A DNA stretch of 32,998 nt, taken from assembly GCA_009787345.1 (NCBI GenBank), contig WRGF01000206.1, forward strand, positions 1 to 32,998, written 5' to 3'. The stretch's first letter is position 1. Each line of letters opens with the position of its first letter. Both the position numbers and the translations under genes were made by a program. The notes beneath the pieces are model-generated. The model was not told where the DNA came from. It saw only the letters and a list, made by a program, of their open reading frames with translations, and did not search any database. Source of the DNA: Turicibacter sp. (GTDB taxonomy: Bacteria; Bacillota_I; Bacilli_A; MOL361; Turicibacteraceae). This document shows, piece after piece, positions 13,574 through 21,631 of this stretch.

Positions 13574-14407
13574 CTATAAATGCCGAACTAAAATGGCTTT
13601 GTCTGGATTTGTTAAGGCGACTGCGAAGATAATGTCCGCTGAAATTTCGTAGCTACGGTTCTTTACTACCCGAGCAACTTCAATGTTTAAATCCCGCTTC
13701 AAGAAAATGGAAACGGCTTTGCTGTCGTTTTCAGACACTGGCAAGCAAACCATGTTGTTTTGGTAAAGTGTTCCCGCCTTCACCACGTTTTCGCTTGGGA
13801 TGATGTGAACACCCGCTAAGGCACCGATTTCGCCTTTCCACTTGGCTTCGTATTCATTGGCAAAGATGGAACGTGGCTGATTGGCGAAAGCCGGGTACTG
13901 GTCTGGATGAATGAAAAGGACTTTTTGGGAACTCAACTGATTCGGAAAAGTTGCGTTTGTATTCACTAAGGAAGCGAAGGTTAATGCCGTTCCCGCCGGG
14001 TAGGCATTGGGTGTTGCGTTCAGGGCTTGGATAACTGATTTTTCCACTGTCACTGCAATCGCTGTCGCTAATTGCTGTTGGATGATTTCCTCAATGTCCC
14101 TGTCACCTGAAATTATCGCTTCGTCTGAAAAGGCAATCCCCACTGTGGTTTTCTTGATAATGGTCTTTTGGGTGCTGTGGCTTAAAGCGTGCATGGTAAT
14201 GAATTGCCCATCGTCCATGGTACTGGGTGTACTGGATTCCCCTATAAAGTCATATTCAGGTAAGGTCACTTCATCACCCGGTCGCCCTACTAAGGTCGTG
14301 AACACATCCGCAAAGGGGACTAAATTCAATTCCTTGACGAGTGCCAACATCACGTTACCCGCATTCACGGACGGTCTTAATACATCTGTTCTGGTCGTTA
14401 ATGCCAT
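13574..14407 (-). CDS. Major capsid protein paralogue B
   Basis: 277 aa. It is homologous along its length to the 291-aa gene at 14880-15755: both contain TTLVG.PG near residue 40, a GVAFSDEA[IL][IL]SG segment near 100, KVL[FI]IHP near 165, GEIG..AG near 195, and the C-terminal KR..N.E..R[VI]VKNR..EI[ST]AD.IF. This is the pattern of the HK97-fold coat protein group found in many Bacilli siphoviruses with a GP20 scaffold. The A-domain and E-loop regions differ. CGGAGGTGA gives strong translation. Two full-length coat genes in one phage are unusual. See the linked finding. Confidence 0.85.
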   Translation of the reverse strand: MALTTRTDVLRPSVNAGNVMLALVKELNLVPFADVFTTLVGRPGDEVTLPEYDFIGESSTPSTMDDGQFITMHALSHSTQKTIIKKTTVGIAFSDEAIISGDRDIEEIIQQQLATAIAVTVEKSVIQALNATPNAYPAGTALTFASLVNTNATFPNQLSSQKVLFIHPDQYPAFANQPRSIFANEYEAKWKGEIGALAGVHIIPSENVVKAGTLYQNNMVCLPVSENDSKAVSIFLKRDLNIEVARVVKNRSYEISADIIFAVALTNPDKAILVRHL

Positions 14408-14420
14408 GGTTTCACCTCCG

Positions 14421-14867
14421 TTAAGGAATAAATTTAGGGGTTGGCTTTACGACATCACTTTCCCCAATCAATGATTCTGCTACCGTGAAAAAGCCGTTTA
14501 GCCTAAATTCTTGGCTGATGACCCCGCCAGTGTAGGTGACTACCACTCGGTAAACACCCTTATCCGCTACGGTCACTTGTTGCAAAAATAGTTCTTTCAA
14601 TTCTTCAAAGGTTTTGTCATCGTACAATAAAACACCATTCTTATAAAATTCAATCTGGGTCATACGGTTTTGGTACGAACCATCCAATATGGTCACACCT
14701 ACCGTTGTTCCCGCTAAATAGACGGTCAAGCCTGATACGGTCTGCCCCATCTTTTCGCCCACAATCAGGATTCTGGGGATGAAGTCAGACGTGTCTAAAT
14801 CTTCATTGCCCCTGTCCCTTTTGATGACCTGTGGCTTGTATACGTTGGGTCGCTTAGTTAATGCCAT
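14421..14867 (-). CDS. Capsid decoration / Ig-like head protein
   Basis: 148 aa between the two coat genes. A charged N-terminus (ALTKRPNVYKPQVIKRDRGN) precedes a beta-rich domain from about 50 to 135 (TVYLAGTTVGVTILDGSY, VADKGVYRVVVTYTGG) that reads like an immunoglobulin-type fold; DKGVYRVVVTY resembles the D-x-G-x-Y-x-V/C motif. Small Ig-like proteins beside coat genes usually decorate the head surface or form head fibres. AGGAG precedes the start. The N-terminal MALTKR/MALTTR similarity with coat B is short and may only reflect related translation starts. Confidence 0.6.
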   Translation of the reverse strand: MALTKRPNVYKPQVIKRDRGNEDLDTSDFIPRILIVGEKMGQTVSGLTVYLAGTTVGVTILDGSYQNRMTQIEFYKNGVLLYDDKTFEELKELFLQQVTVADKGVYRVVVTYTGGVISQEFRLNGFFTVAESLIGESDVVKPTPKFIP

Positions 14868-14879
14868 TCAAATCAGCTC

Positions 14880-15755
14880 CTAAGCATTGAACTCGCATAC
14901 ACGGATTGAGGATGGATTGGTTACTACAACGTTGAAAATCTGGTCTGCTGTGATTTCATGAGTACGGTTTTTGACAATTCGTTCGTATTCAACGTTGACG
15001 TTTCTTTTCATAAATAGGGTCAAAGCGGGGGTATTGATTAAGAAAGCGTTGGAATCTTTCTCCGTTTGTTCGGTGCTTAGGCGAATCATGACGCTGTGAT
15101 ATTTGCCCGCTACCAAAGGGACAGACTTGGAAACCATAACACGGCAACCCGCAATCTGCCCAATCTCTCCGTTTAGGATAACTTCTTTCGGGTATTTGTC
15201 AGCGGAAAGGAAGTTCGGGTCTTTCCTTAGTTGGGTACGTTGCTTTGGGTGGATAATCAAGACTTTGTTGGTTTCAAATTCTTCTTCAAAATCGTCAATC
15301 GCATCAATCACCCCTTCATAGCCGACTGGATTTGCTAGGGTGGTAATGTGCGGTGCGTTGGCTTGGATTTCCTCCATAGCGTCATGGTCAATTTTATGAG
15401 CCATTGCAAGGGTCACTTGCCGTTCCCCCTCTGCTTGCGGGTTTCCATAACCTGACAATAGCGCTTCATCAGAAAATGCAACCCCGACTGCAATTTTACG
15501 GATGGTGTATTCTTTGGTTTCATAGCTTAATGCCCGTGTGTCGATGTCTTGTGCTTCTGCTGAATCGTCTGCCATGCCGATATAGTTCCACACTGGGTAT
15601 TTGATGGTATTGCCGGGAATCCCCACTAGTGTGGTATCCACTTGGCAAAATGGGGTGATTTGCAAAGCGTGCGGTAGCACTGCTGATACTTGGGCTTGTA
15701 ATACCTCCGGTAGTAATACGTCCCCATCTTTGACTAAAGTAATTGAACCTGCCAT
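14880..15755 (-). CDS. Major capsid protein paralogue A
   Basis: 291 aa, directly after the scaffold gene, the normal place for the coat protein. The N-terminal VLLPEVLQAQVSAVLPHA, then VDTTLVGIPGNTIKYPVW, KIAVGVAFSDEALLSGYG, NKVLIIHPKQRTQL and the C-terminal VKNRTHEITADQIFNVVV are typical of the HK97-fold coat group of Bacilli siphoviruses. There is no N-terminal prohead-protease delta domain and no protease gene is visible, consistent with a separate scaffold. CAGGAGAGTG precedes the ATG. The paralogue at 13574-14407 shares the same motifs in the same order. Confidence 0.9.
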   Translation of the reverse strand: MAGSITLVKDGDVLLPEVLQAQVSAVLPHALQITPFCQVDTTLVGIPGNTIKYPVWNYIGMADDSAEAQDIDTRALSYETKEYTIRKIAVGVAFSDEALLSGYGNPQAEGERQVTLAMAHKIDHDAMEEIQANAPHITTLANPVGYEGVIDAIDDFEEEFETNKVLIIHPKQRTQLRKDPNFLSADKYPKEVILNGEIGQIAGCRVMVSKSVPLVAGKYHSVMIRLSTEQTEKDSNAFLINTPALTLFMKRNVNVEYERIVKNRTHEITADQIFNVVVTNPSSIRVCEFNA

Positions 15756-15771
15756 TTATTTCACTCTCCTG

Positions 15772-16395
15772 TTAATCATGAATTAGTTTGTCGAACAATG
15801 GGCGGTCGTCCCTGAATAACTTAGCCCGCTCCTCATAAGATAAGCGGTGGAACTCATCCTTGGTCAGCCCCGCTTGTACTTTGTCGCCGTCCTTCAATTC
15901 GTTGACGATGACTTCTTTTTTCTTCTCATCCTCAAAATGGGAAGGGTACTGCTTTTTGATTTCCTCTGGGTCAAAGCCTGTCAGTTCTCCGCTTTCGCTT
16001 AGCTTTACATCTGCGTTTAACGTTTTGAATAATAAGAAGTCGATGCTGTCTGCTTTGGCTTTTGCGGTCAATAGTGCAAACCTCGCTTCGTTTTGTAACT
16101 TCAACCGTTCGTTTTCAGCTTGCATTTTGGTTACTGCCTGTTCGTAGGAAGTGACCTTTAATTTCAAGTCATCGGATTCCGTAGCGGATTCTTTAAATGA
16201 AAAAATCAGCTTCTTGGCTTCCTCCAGTTCTTTCTTGGATAATTCGGATTGCTCTTTGAGTTTTGAGTACCTAATGTCCAAATTTTCTTCCCCGGCGGTG
16301 TGGATGTTATTTGCCTTCATTGCGTCCAAAAAGGCTTTAATCTTATCCTCGCCCGCTTCTCCGAAATGCTCCACTAACAACTGCATTAAGTCCAT
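15772..16395 (-). CDS. Capsid scaffolding protein (GP20 family)
   Basis: 207 aa, highly charged and mostly coiled coil: YSKLKEQSELSKKELEEAKK, then LKLKVTSYEQAVTKMQAENE, followed by RFALLTAKAKADSIDFLLF and a C-terminal acidic/basic region. This matches phage minor structural protein GP20 (PF06810), the assembly scaffold of Bacilli siphoviruses. It guides coat assembly and leaves the prohead. Position immediately upstream of the coat gene supports the call. A TAGGAGGG ribosome binding site is present. Confidence 0.9.
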   Translation of the reverse strand: MDLMQLLVEHFGEAGEDKIKAFLDAMKANNIHTAGEENLDIRYSKLKEQSELSKKELEEAKKLIFSFKESATESDDLKLKVTSYEQAVTKMQAENERLKLQNEARFALLTAKAKADSIDFLLFKTLNADVKLSESGELTGFDPEEIKKQYPSHFEDEKKKEVIVNELKDGDKVQAGLTKDEFHRLSYEERAKLFRDDRPLFDKLIHD

Positions 16396-16465
16396 TGTGA
16401 CCCTCCTAACGCTTTTTTACATGGTTGCTCCATGGGATTCGAGTTTTAACGACTGCCTCTGTCGA

Positions 16466-16654
16466 TTATTCCTCACCTGTTCGGATGGTGCAAGTAAATT
16501 CGTCATCCTCATAATAGTGCGACAAAATACCATGCGTCCGCATAACGTCCTTAACGACTTCTTCCATATGGTCTGCGTATGCCATTGCTCCGTTATATTT
16601 CATCGTCTGGACGATTGCCACGAATAGGGTAATGGCAAAGATTAAAACTGACAT
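16466..16654 (-). CDS. 62-aa single-pass membrane protein
   Basis: Begins MSVLIFAITLFVAIVQTMKY, one transmembrane helix at residues ~2-17, followed by a soluble acidic tail (DHMEEVVKDVMRTHGILSHY, then EDDEFTCTIRTGEE). The ATG at 16654 has AAAGGGG upstream; a longer frame starting 10 codons earlier would begin inside the terminator and lacks a ribosome binding site. It lies between that terminator and the scaffold gene. A membrane protein among head genes is not part of the standard module. Function unknown. Confidence 0.6.
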   Translation of the reverse strand: MSVLIFAITLFVAIVQTMKYNGAMAYADHMEEVVKDVMRTHGILSHYYEDDEFTCTIRTGEE

Positions 16655-16674
16655 ATTTACTGCCCCTTTCCATG

Positions 16675-16700
16675 AAAAAAGCACCTACGTTTGTAGATGC
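16675..16700 (-). terminator. Intrinsic terminator between head-morphogenesis segments
   Basis: On the minus strand GCATCTAC, loop AAAC, GTAGGTGC (8 bp with one G-U), then six T. It follows the 85-aa gene downstream of the MuF gene by about 40 bases. Scaffold and coat genes downstream must rely on readthrough or another promoter. Confidence 0.85.
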
Positions 16701-16741
16701 CCATAATTATTCAGCTATTGCCATATGGTTTAATGTAGGAT

Positions 16742-16999
16742 TCAATACCATATTCTGGTTGCTTCCATCTTAAAGTTTCCGTTTCGTTCGAATTCTTCAA
16801 GCAAAGTGACCGCCTTCCAACCGAACCATTTAAAGTCATCTTCGGTTGGGATTCTAGTAAAAACAACCGATTCCGAACGGTCTTTTTTTCCAAAAAAGAA
16901 TTTAATTTCGCCTTTATTACTATCGTCTTTATATCCATTGACAAAATATTCATAGATGGCGAAAATCGGGTTGATTTCCTTCATTTTTATGACTACCAA
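16742..16999 (-). CDS. 85-aa protein, candidate immunity protein for the MuF C-terminal domain
   Basis: Start chosen at TTG (16999), nine bases after GGAGG. A GTG at 17008 would sit directly on the ribosome binding site, and the first ATG (MKEINPIF) is 23 bases away. The protein begins VVIKMKEINPIFAIYEYF, continues IKFFFGKKDRSESVVFTRIP and FKWFGWKAVTLLEEFE, and ends ATRIWY. Small, mixed alpha/beta, with many aromatic residues. It starts about where the MuF gene stops and is followed by a terminator. That is where immunity genes of MuF polymorphic toxins are found (family knowledge). Its sequence is not recognised. Confidence 0.5.
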   Translation of the reverse strand: MVVIKMKEINPIFAIYEYFVNGYKDDSNKGEIKFFFGKKDRSESVVFTRIPTEDDFKWFGWKAVTLLEEFERNGNFKMEATRIWY

Positions 17000-17004
17000 T
17001 TTAA

Positions 17005-18405
17005 TCACCCTCCTTTTATTTTGTCAATTTCACGGCTATAATTGTAAAGCCTTTCCGTTTCTCTATGTGCTTCCGCATACCCCATGCCATCTGCCATTAA
17101 GATTGATTCATACATTTCATGCTCCAACATGATAAGGTCGTCGGCTTGGATTTCCTTTCCTTCTCTCATCCGTTGCCAACTATTCGCCATGTAAAAATCT
17201 GGATAAAATCGCTCTAATCCATTTTCCAATTCATATTCATTGATAAAAACATGATTATAGACCAGCTCAATGGCTTTTTCACTATTGCCTGTATTTTTAG
17301 CAATGGTCGATATTTCCAACGTTTTATCACGGTTCCTGACTTCATCATAATAAAGTCTGGCATGGTCATCCCTTTTTTGTTGCGTGGGGTCGTTTTTATC
17401 ATTCAAAGCCCCTGAAACCGCTCCGCTATTATTATATGCCAAATCCGTGCCTTGTAATCTCAAAATATCCTTTTGTTTTTCTGCCACTTCATCCGCTTTT
17501 TTCAAGAACTTGACTTTGTAGTCTGCATAGGTCATGCCGTCAATAATCTCGAATACACCCGGTTCTACTTCTGCCAATCGTGAACTTATTCCACCTTCTA
17601 AAGCCCATCTTGCCCGGTTATTGGATGAACACCGACAGTTGATGTCCTCGCTCGCAACTCCGAATAAGCGGGGAGCCATTCCCCTAGCACCGCTTGGGCT
17701 TTCAAAGTTATCTTCGATTTCTTGCACTTGTTGGTCTAATGCTTGATGGGTGGGGCGGGTCTTGGCATCTAGGAAACTGTTCCATTGCTTGACTATATCT
17801 GCCCCTTTGCTTTTGAAGTCCCTTGCCACATACATTTTCCCCTCGGATTGAGCACGCCCGCCTTCGGTGCGGGCTATCCGGTAGGAACTGTTTAGGGATT
17901 CCCCTGTGACCCGTGATAGGTTCTTGGCGACTTCGATATATGGCAAGCGTTGGTTGATTCCCTTGATGACCTCAACCCCTACTGACTTCTTGAATGTGTT
18001 CATGTCCCTTCCTACACGTTGTGCCATTGTCCATCCCTCTACGGTTCTAGTCGCTACGCTGACAACCTCTGCCGGGTTTATCGGTGTCATGATGGGGATG
18101 CCTTGCTTGTTCAGGGAATAATTAGCCCCGATATGGGAGGTTTCATAAGTCTGGGTCACAAAATCATAAAGGGTGTCATAAGTCCCGCTGTGCAATTTCT
18201 CAACGATGGCTTCTATCTGCCGTAGGGCTTCCAGTCTGTATTGCAACTGGTACTGGACACTTTGTGTTTGTTCCCGCTGTTGGAGTTTCAGCACTTCCCT
18301 TTTGATGTCCCTTAATGAGAGCGTGTAAAGCCTTTCTAGGGCTTTCAGGGCTTGTTTTTCTTCCCTTAGTAAAATACCCTCGATTTCTTTTTCAACGTCC
18401 GTCAC
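17005..18405 (-). CDS. MuF-type minor head protein with C-terminal extension
   Basis: 466 aa, about 150 longer than SPP1 gp7. Residues 1-140 are helical; 145-265 form the MuF/SPP1 gp7 head morphogenesis domain, with IARTEGGRAQSEG (177-189), DAKTRPTHQALD (213-224) and the closing NCRCSSNNRARW (256-267). Residues 270-345 link to a separate C-terminal domain (346-466): ARLYYDEVRNRDKTLEIS, a central helix KAIELVYNHVFINEYEL, and DDLIMLEHEMYESILMADGM then YAEAHRETERLYNY. The latter (LxHExxE...EAH...YNY) reminds me of C-terminal domains of bacterial polymorphic toxins. MuF fusions of this type are known in temperate phages. GTG start with GAGGGGG upstream; follows the portal directly. Confidence 0.85.
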   Translation of the reverse strand: MTDVEKEIEGILLREEKQALKALERLYTLSLRDIKREVLKLQQREQTQSVQYQLQYRLEALRQIEAIVEKLHSGTYDTLYDFVTQTYETSHIGANYSLNKQGIPIMTPINPAEVVSVATRTVEGWTMAQRVGRDMNTFKKSVGVEVIKGINQRLPYIEVAKNLSRVTGESLNSSYRIARTEGGRAQSEGKMYVARDFKSKGADIVKQWNSFLDAKTRPTHQALDQQVQEIEDNFESPSGARGMAPRLFGVASEDINCRCSSNNRARWALEGGISSRLAEVEPGVFEIIDGMTYADYKVKFLKKADEVAEKQKDILRLQGTDLAYNNSGAVSGALNDKNDPTQQKRDDHARLYYDEVRNRDKTLEISTIAKNTGNSEKAIELVYNHVFINEYELENGLERFYPDFYMANSWQRMREGKEIQADDLIMLEHEMYESILMADGMGYAEAHRETERLYNYSREIDKIKGG

Positions 18406-18408
18406 GGC

Positions 18409-19842
18409 TTATTCCCCCTCATACAAGAGGGATTCACTCGCTTGGTTCAAGTCCAAGGTCGCCTGTTGCAAGGATTCCACGTTGATTTCCGAAACGTCAA
18501 TATCCAATTCCTCGCCAATCAGTTCCAGTACCTTTTGTTCCCCTAGAATGGAAGTCAGGGAAAGGAACGTATTGACCCTAACTTGTTGCTTGTCAGCTAG
18601 GGTCTTTTCAATGTTGGCATTGTCCGAATCGTTGGTGATGATGTTCCGCTCGAAATTAATAGAAATATCCGATATGGTATAATCCGTGTGCAATTCCTTG
18701 TTGATTTCATTGACTGCTATTTCTGCCAGTTCCAACAATAACCGCCGTAGTTGGGCTTCCAATCGGTTGCACCTTAAATCCAATAGAGCGTAGCGGGACT
18801 TGATGACTACGTTGGTGATGTTCCCATCACCGACTTGTCCACTATTGAAGCCGAAGCCGAATTTGTAAATATTTTGTTGGTCTAATTCCAATTTGATTTT
18901 TCGGGCTTCATAGGGGATTTCCACTCGGATGACATCCATCCCGCCGTTTTCGCCAACCCCAATGATTTTCTTGGTCTTGATGTTCGCTTGAAGTTCATCC
19001 AGATTTGTCCCAGTGTATCCCTTAACCAAATAAATAGCACTGGCAAAGTCCTGTAAATCGTTGGTCAGGCTACACGCCATGGTATCGTAATCGTCTATCA
19101 GCGCCTTGGTGCGCTGTATATCGGATTCTCTGTCTTTGGTATTGTCCACTCGGAAAAAGGGAATAGTGTCAAACACATCGTAAAAGAGCCGTTCGCCTTC
19201 TTGGAATAAAATGTGGGGTCGTGGGTTGAGCAAAATGTCCGTATAGGTTTCCACATCGCTTCCACGAAGGATAAAGAAATACGTTGCCTTATCGTCCCAG
19301 ACTTCAATGCGGGTCACTTCTTTTAACTTCCCATCCTCGTCCTTTTCATAATCGCCATAAAAGCGGATGACATAATCCACGTTGTCACTGGCTACCTTGG
19401 CGGGGATTTCAAAGGTATTCATTGCCCCCGCAAACTGAAAGGCGCTTTTGCCGTCCACATCCATGAACTGGTAAATATACGCTGACCCTTCCACTTGCAA
19501 GCCTGTCAGCAACTCCCTTAACTGGTGCTTGAAAGCATCACCAAAATAATAATCCAATGCCCGGTTCAATTCCTGATGGTCGCTTTCTACTAACCGCCCC
19601 TTGCCTGACATCAAATAGTCAGTCGCTTGCTCGACAAGCTCTCTAAAGAATGGATGGCTAATGGTTACATTGCTCCTGAACGTGTCTGGCTGTAACAAGC
19701 CGTCCGTATCGTAATACATAGGGGTGTAACTCAAAATCTCATGCTTGCCGTTGTAATAATTGACCCCGACTTCTGCTTGCTTGTAAAAATCTGACCGCTT
19801 ATGGTTTTCGATAAATGTTTTGATTTCATCGTTTTTTAAAAT
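18409..19842 (-). CDS. Portal protein (SPP1 gp6 type), probable AUU start
   Basis: 477 aa if translation starts at ATT (19840-19842). The frame has an in-frame TAG just upstream of the ribosome binding site and no ATG, GTG or TTG until a TTG 36 codons later. Those 36 codons encode the conserved portal N-terminus (LKNDEIKTFIENHKRSDFY, then VNYYNGKHEIL), and GGGAGGT sits 7 bases before the ATT, so the short form is unlikely. Later motifs include SYTPMYYDTDG, a central DYDTMACSLTNDLQDFASAI and FGFGFNSGQVGDGNITNVVI, all typical of the SPP1 gp6/PF05133 group. The dodecameric portal is the DNA gate of the head. Confidence 0.88.
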   Translation of the reverse strand: MLKNDEIKTFIENHKRSDFYKQAEVGVNYYNGKHEILSYTPMYYDTDGLLQPDTFRSNVTISHPFFRELVEQATDYLMSGKGRLVESDHQELNRALDYYFGDAFKHQLRELLTGLQVEGSAYIYQFMDVDGKSAFQFAGAMNTFEIPAKVASDNVDYVIRFYGDYEKDEDGKLKEVTRIEVWDDKATYFFILRGSDVETYTDILLNPRPHILFQEGERLFYDVFDTIPFFRVDNTKDRESDIQRTKALIDDYDTMACSLTNDLQDFASAIYLVKGYTGTNLDELQANIKTKKIIGVGENGGMDVIRVEIPYEARKIKLELDQQNIYKFGFGFNSGQVGDGNITNVVIKSRYALLDLRCNRLEAQLRRLLLELAEIAVNEINKELHTDYTISDISINFERNIITNDSDNANIEKTLADKQQVRVNTFLSLTSILGEQKVLELIGEELDIDVSEINVESLQQATLDLNQASESLLYEGE

Positions 19843-19854
19843 AGTCCCACCTCC

Positions 19855-21147
19855 CTAAACTAGCCAAGCCGATTTGCCCCACAGTTCCCGCAAAATGGAA
19901 GCTAAACTATCGGGGCTATCATCGTGCTCTGCTTGTTCCGTATAGTCTAAAATCTCATTGATATATTCCATGTCCGTGGCTTCCAAAAAGTAGATGTCAT
20001 CCCAATATTGCCTTAGATAAGTCGATATTTTAACGAACTTGTTCGTATTTTCGTGATAGTCCTTGCATGGAATCCCAATTTTACGAAGTTCCCTCGTGGA
20101 ATACCCCTTGTCACTGTTCAGTTCCATGTAAACCGTGCCAATTTGATATTGCTCATGGTAGGCTTTGACCTCTTTCATGCAATCTTGGATATGCCTGTTC
20201 CACCGTTTCCCAAATACCAAAATCTTTCCATGGTATTCGTGGTTGGGCTTTGTGGGGTCTGGCTGATGATATTTCTTGATAAGGGTGTAGGCGGTGCCGT
20301 CCCCGCTATTGGAGTAACTGGCATCAATGTGACCGTTCCCACCAAGCAATAGCTTCCCATCCTTGAAAAAATTGGGGTTGGTAAACATGGCATCCACATC
20401 CGCTATGTGCTTCAACTCGTAGTTGGCACTAAACAAAGATGGGGTCATCTTCCGCCTGATTTCTTCTAGCTTGTCCCGCTCAATCAACCCAGTTTCGTAG
20501 CAGTCGTACCTTTTAACGTTGGGCATCATCGAAATGGCATCCTCTTTGTGCCAAGGCGTGCCTGTATTGAATATCCTCCCGCCCCGGTTCTTGATGTTCT
20601 CTAGTTCCATATAAGAAAGTTTAATCAAATCCCGTTCTGCCTTTGAAAACCTATCCCTCGTATTGACAATATCATCCGTAAAAACAAAGTCGGCGTGCTT
20701 CCCGGTCATGGATGTTTTAATTCCTAAGCCAAGTAGTTGGGAATGCCCTTTGTTGCTTGACTGTAAATTGGTGGTTATCGCTTGGGTTGACCGCTCGATT
20801 TGAACTACTTCCACCCCGTAGATGATTTTCGTCAGTCGTTGGATGATTTCTGATTCCAAGGACTTTGACACTTGCTTGATGGTTTCCTTAACATCGTCAT
20901 CCGTTTTTCTGATGAAAATAATGTTTTGGTTGGGGCGGATTATCATCAATAAGGCAATGGCTATCGCTAGGCAAGTGCTCTTGCAAGACCCACGGTGAGC
21001 CAACAAGGTCACATCGTCTGTTTCCAGTAACATCAACTTCAACCACTCGTTTTGAAGCTCTGTCAAGTCCCTAAAGCCTAGTATGTGACCAATTTTATAA
21101 GGGACTTCGATGATTTTTCTCAATACCTCTTGCTGTTCGCTAGTCAT
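19855..21147 (-). CDS. terL: Terminase large subunit
   Basis: 430 aa from the ATG that overlaps the small-subunit stop; an upstream GTG would add three residues. The ATPase domain carries a variant Walker A, AHRGSCKST (about 50-58), and Walker B FVFTDDI (about 160), followed by RIFNTGTPWHKEDAISMM, the coupling motif region. The C-terminal nuclease half has HIDASYSNSGDGTAYTLI (first catalytic Asp), YMELNSDKGYSTRELR, and DDSPDSLASI (last acidic cluster), as in RNase H-like terminase nucleases. It cuts and pumps DNA into the prohead. The window order terS-terL-portal-MuF-scaffold-coat is standard. Confidence 0.95.
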   Translation of the reverse strand: MTSEQQEVLRKIIEVPYKIGHILGFRDLTELQNEWLKLMLLETDDVTLLAHRGSCKSTCLAIAIALLMIIRPNQNIIFIRKTDDDVKETIKQVSKSLESEIIQRLTKIIYGVEVVQIERSTQAITTNLQSSNKGHSQLLGLGIKTSMTGKHADFVFTDDIVNTRDRFSKAERDLIKLSYMELENIKNRGGRIFNTGTPWHKEDAISMMPNVKRYDCYETGLIERDKLEEIRRKMTPSLFSANYELKHIADVDAMFTNPNFFKDGKLLLGGNGHIDASYSNSGDGTAYTLIKKYHQPDPTKPNHEYHGKILVFGKRWNRHIQDCMKEVKAYHEQYQIGTVYMELNSDKGYSTRELRKIGIPCKDYHENTNKFVKISTYLRQYWDDIYFLEATDMEYINEILDYTEQAEHDDSPDSLASILRELWGKSAWLV

Positions 21148-21556
21148 CTGAATCACGCTTGCTTAAAAAATCTTCAATTTCTTTGGAGGTTTCAACCACT
21201 GGCTTGGAAATTTCAATCCGTTCAATGGCTTTGTTGCCACTGACCTCCTGAATGAACTTCACGGCATTCATGTCGCCTTTTAAAGCCTTCAAGCAAACGA
21301 CAGACAGGATTGCCATTTGATTGTCCATATCCTCAACTTCGATTCCTAGTGTTTGAGCCAACTTGATTTTCGTTTTTTCATCCTGAAAATCGTTGTTCAA
21401 GATTTTAATCATGGCATCCTTCATGGATATTTTTCTTCGCCTAGCTTCCCCGCTTCTCCTACCCGCTTCCCTCGCCCATTCGGGGTCTTCTGCGAATCCG
21501 CCATATCTTAAATTTTTCTTTCGTTTTTCTAATCCGTCAATTTTATCACCGTCCAC
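21140..21556 (-). CDS. terS: Terminase small subunit
   Basis: 138 aa from the GTG at 21556, eight bases after GGAGG. A GTG three codons earlier overlaps the ribosome binding site and is unlikely. The N-terminus is basic (GLEKRKKNLRYGGFAEDP, REAGRRSGEARRRKISMKDA), consistent with DNA recognition, followed by a helical oligomerisation region (MAILSVVCLKALKGDMNAVK) and a C-terminal acidic tail (EIEDFLSKRDSDD). This composition and position match small subunits of Bacilli siphoviruses. It overlaps terL by 8 bases. Confidence 0.8.
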   Translation of the reverse strand: MDGDKIDGLEKRKKNLRYGGFAEDPEWAREAGRRSGEARRRKISMKDAMIKILNNDFQDEKTKIKLAQTLGIEVEDMDNQMAILSVVCLKALKGDMNAVKFIQEVSGNKAIERIEISKPVVETSKEIEDFLSKRDSDD

Positions 21557-21606
21557 TTTATTCACCTCCCTAACTTCTGCAAACGTTTAATCGCTTGTTT
21601 TTTGCA

Positions 21607-21612
21607 TATAAT
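21607..21612 (+). promoter_or_regulatory. -10 element for the plus-strand 144-aa gene
   Basis: A perfect TATAAT lies 20 bases before the ATG at 21632. The -35 region is weak (CGTTTA at 17-bp spacing), but TG occurs three bases upstream of the -10, near the extended -10 position. The spacing predicts a leader of about 13 nt that contains only the AAAGGGTGAT ribosome binding site. Confidence 0.6.
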
Positions 21613-21631
21613 AGAGTGAAAGGGTGATGCT

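Noticed and set aside
16711-16953. 80-codon minus-strand ORF overlapping the 85-aa gene
   Set aside because: The other frame has the ribosome binding site and sits directly after the MuF stop. This one starts in mid-gene without signals.
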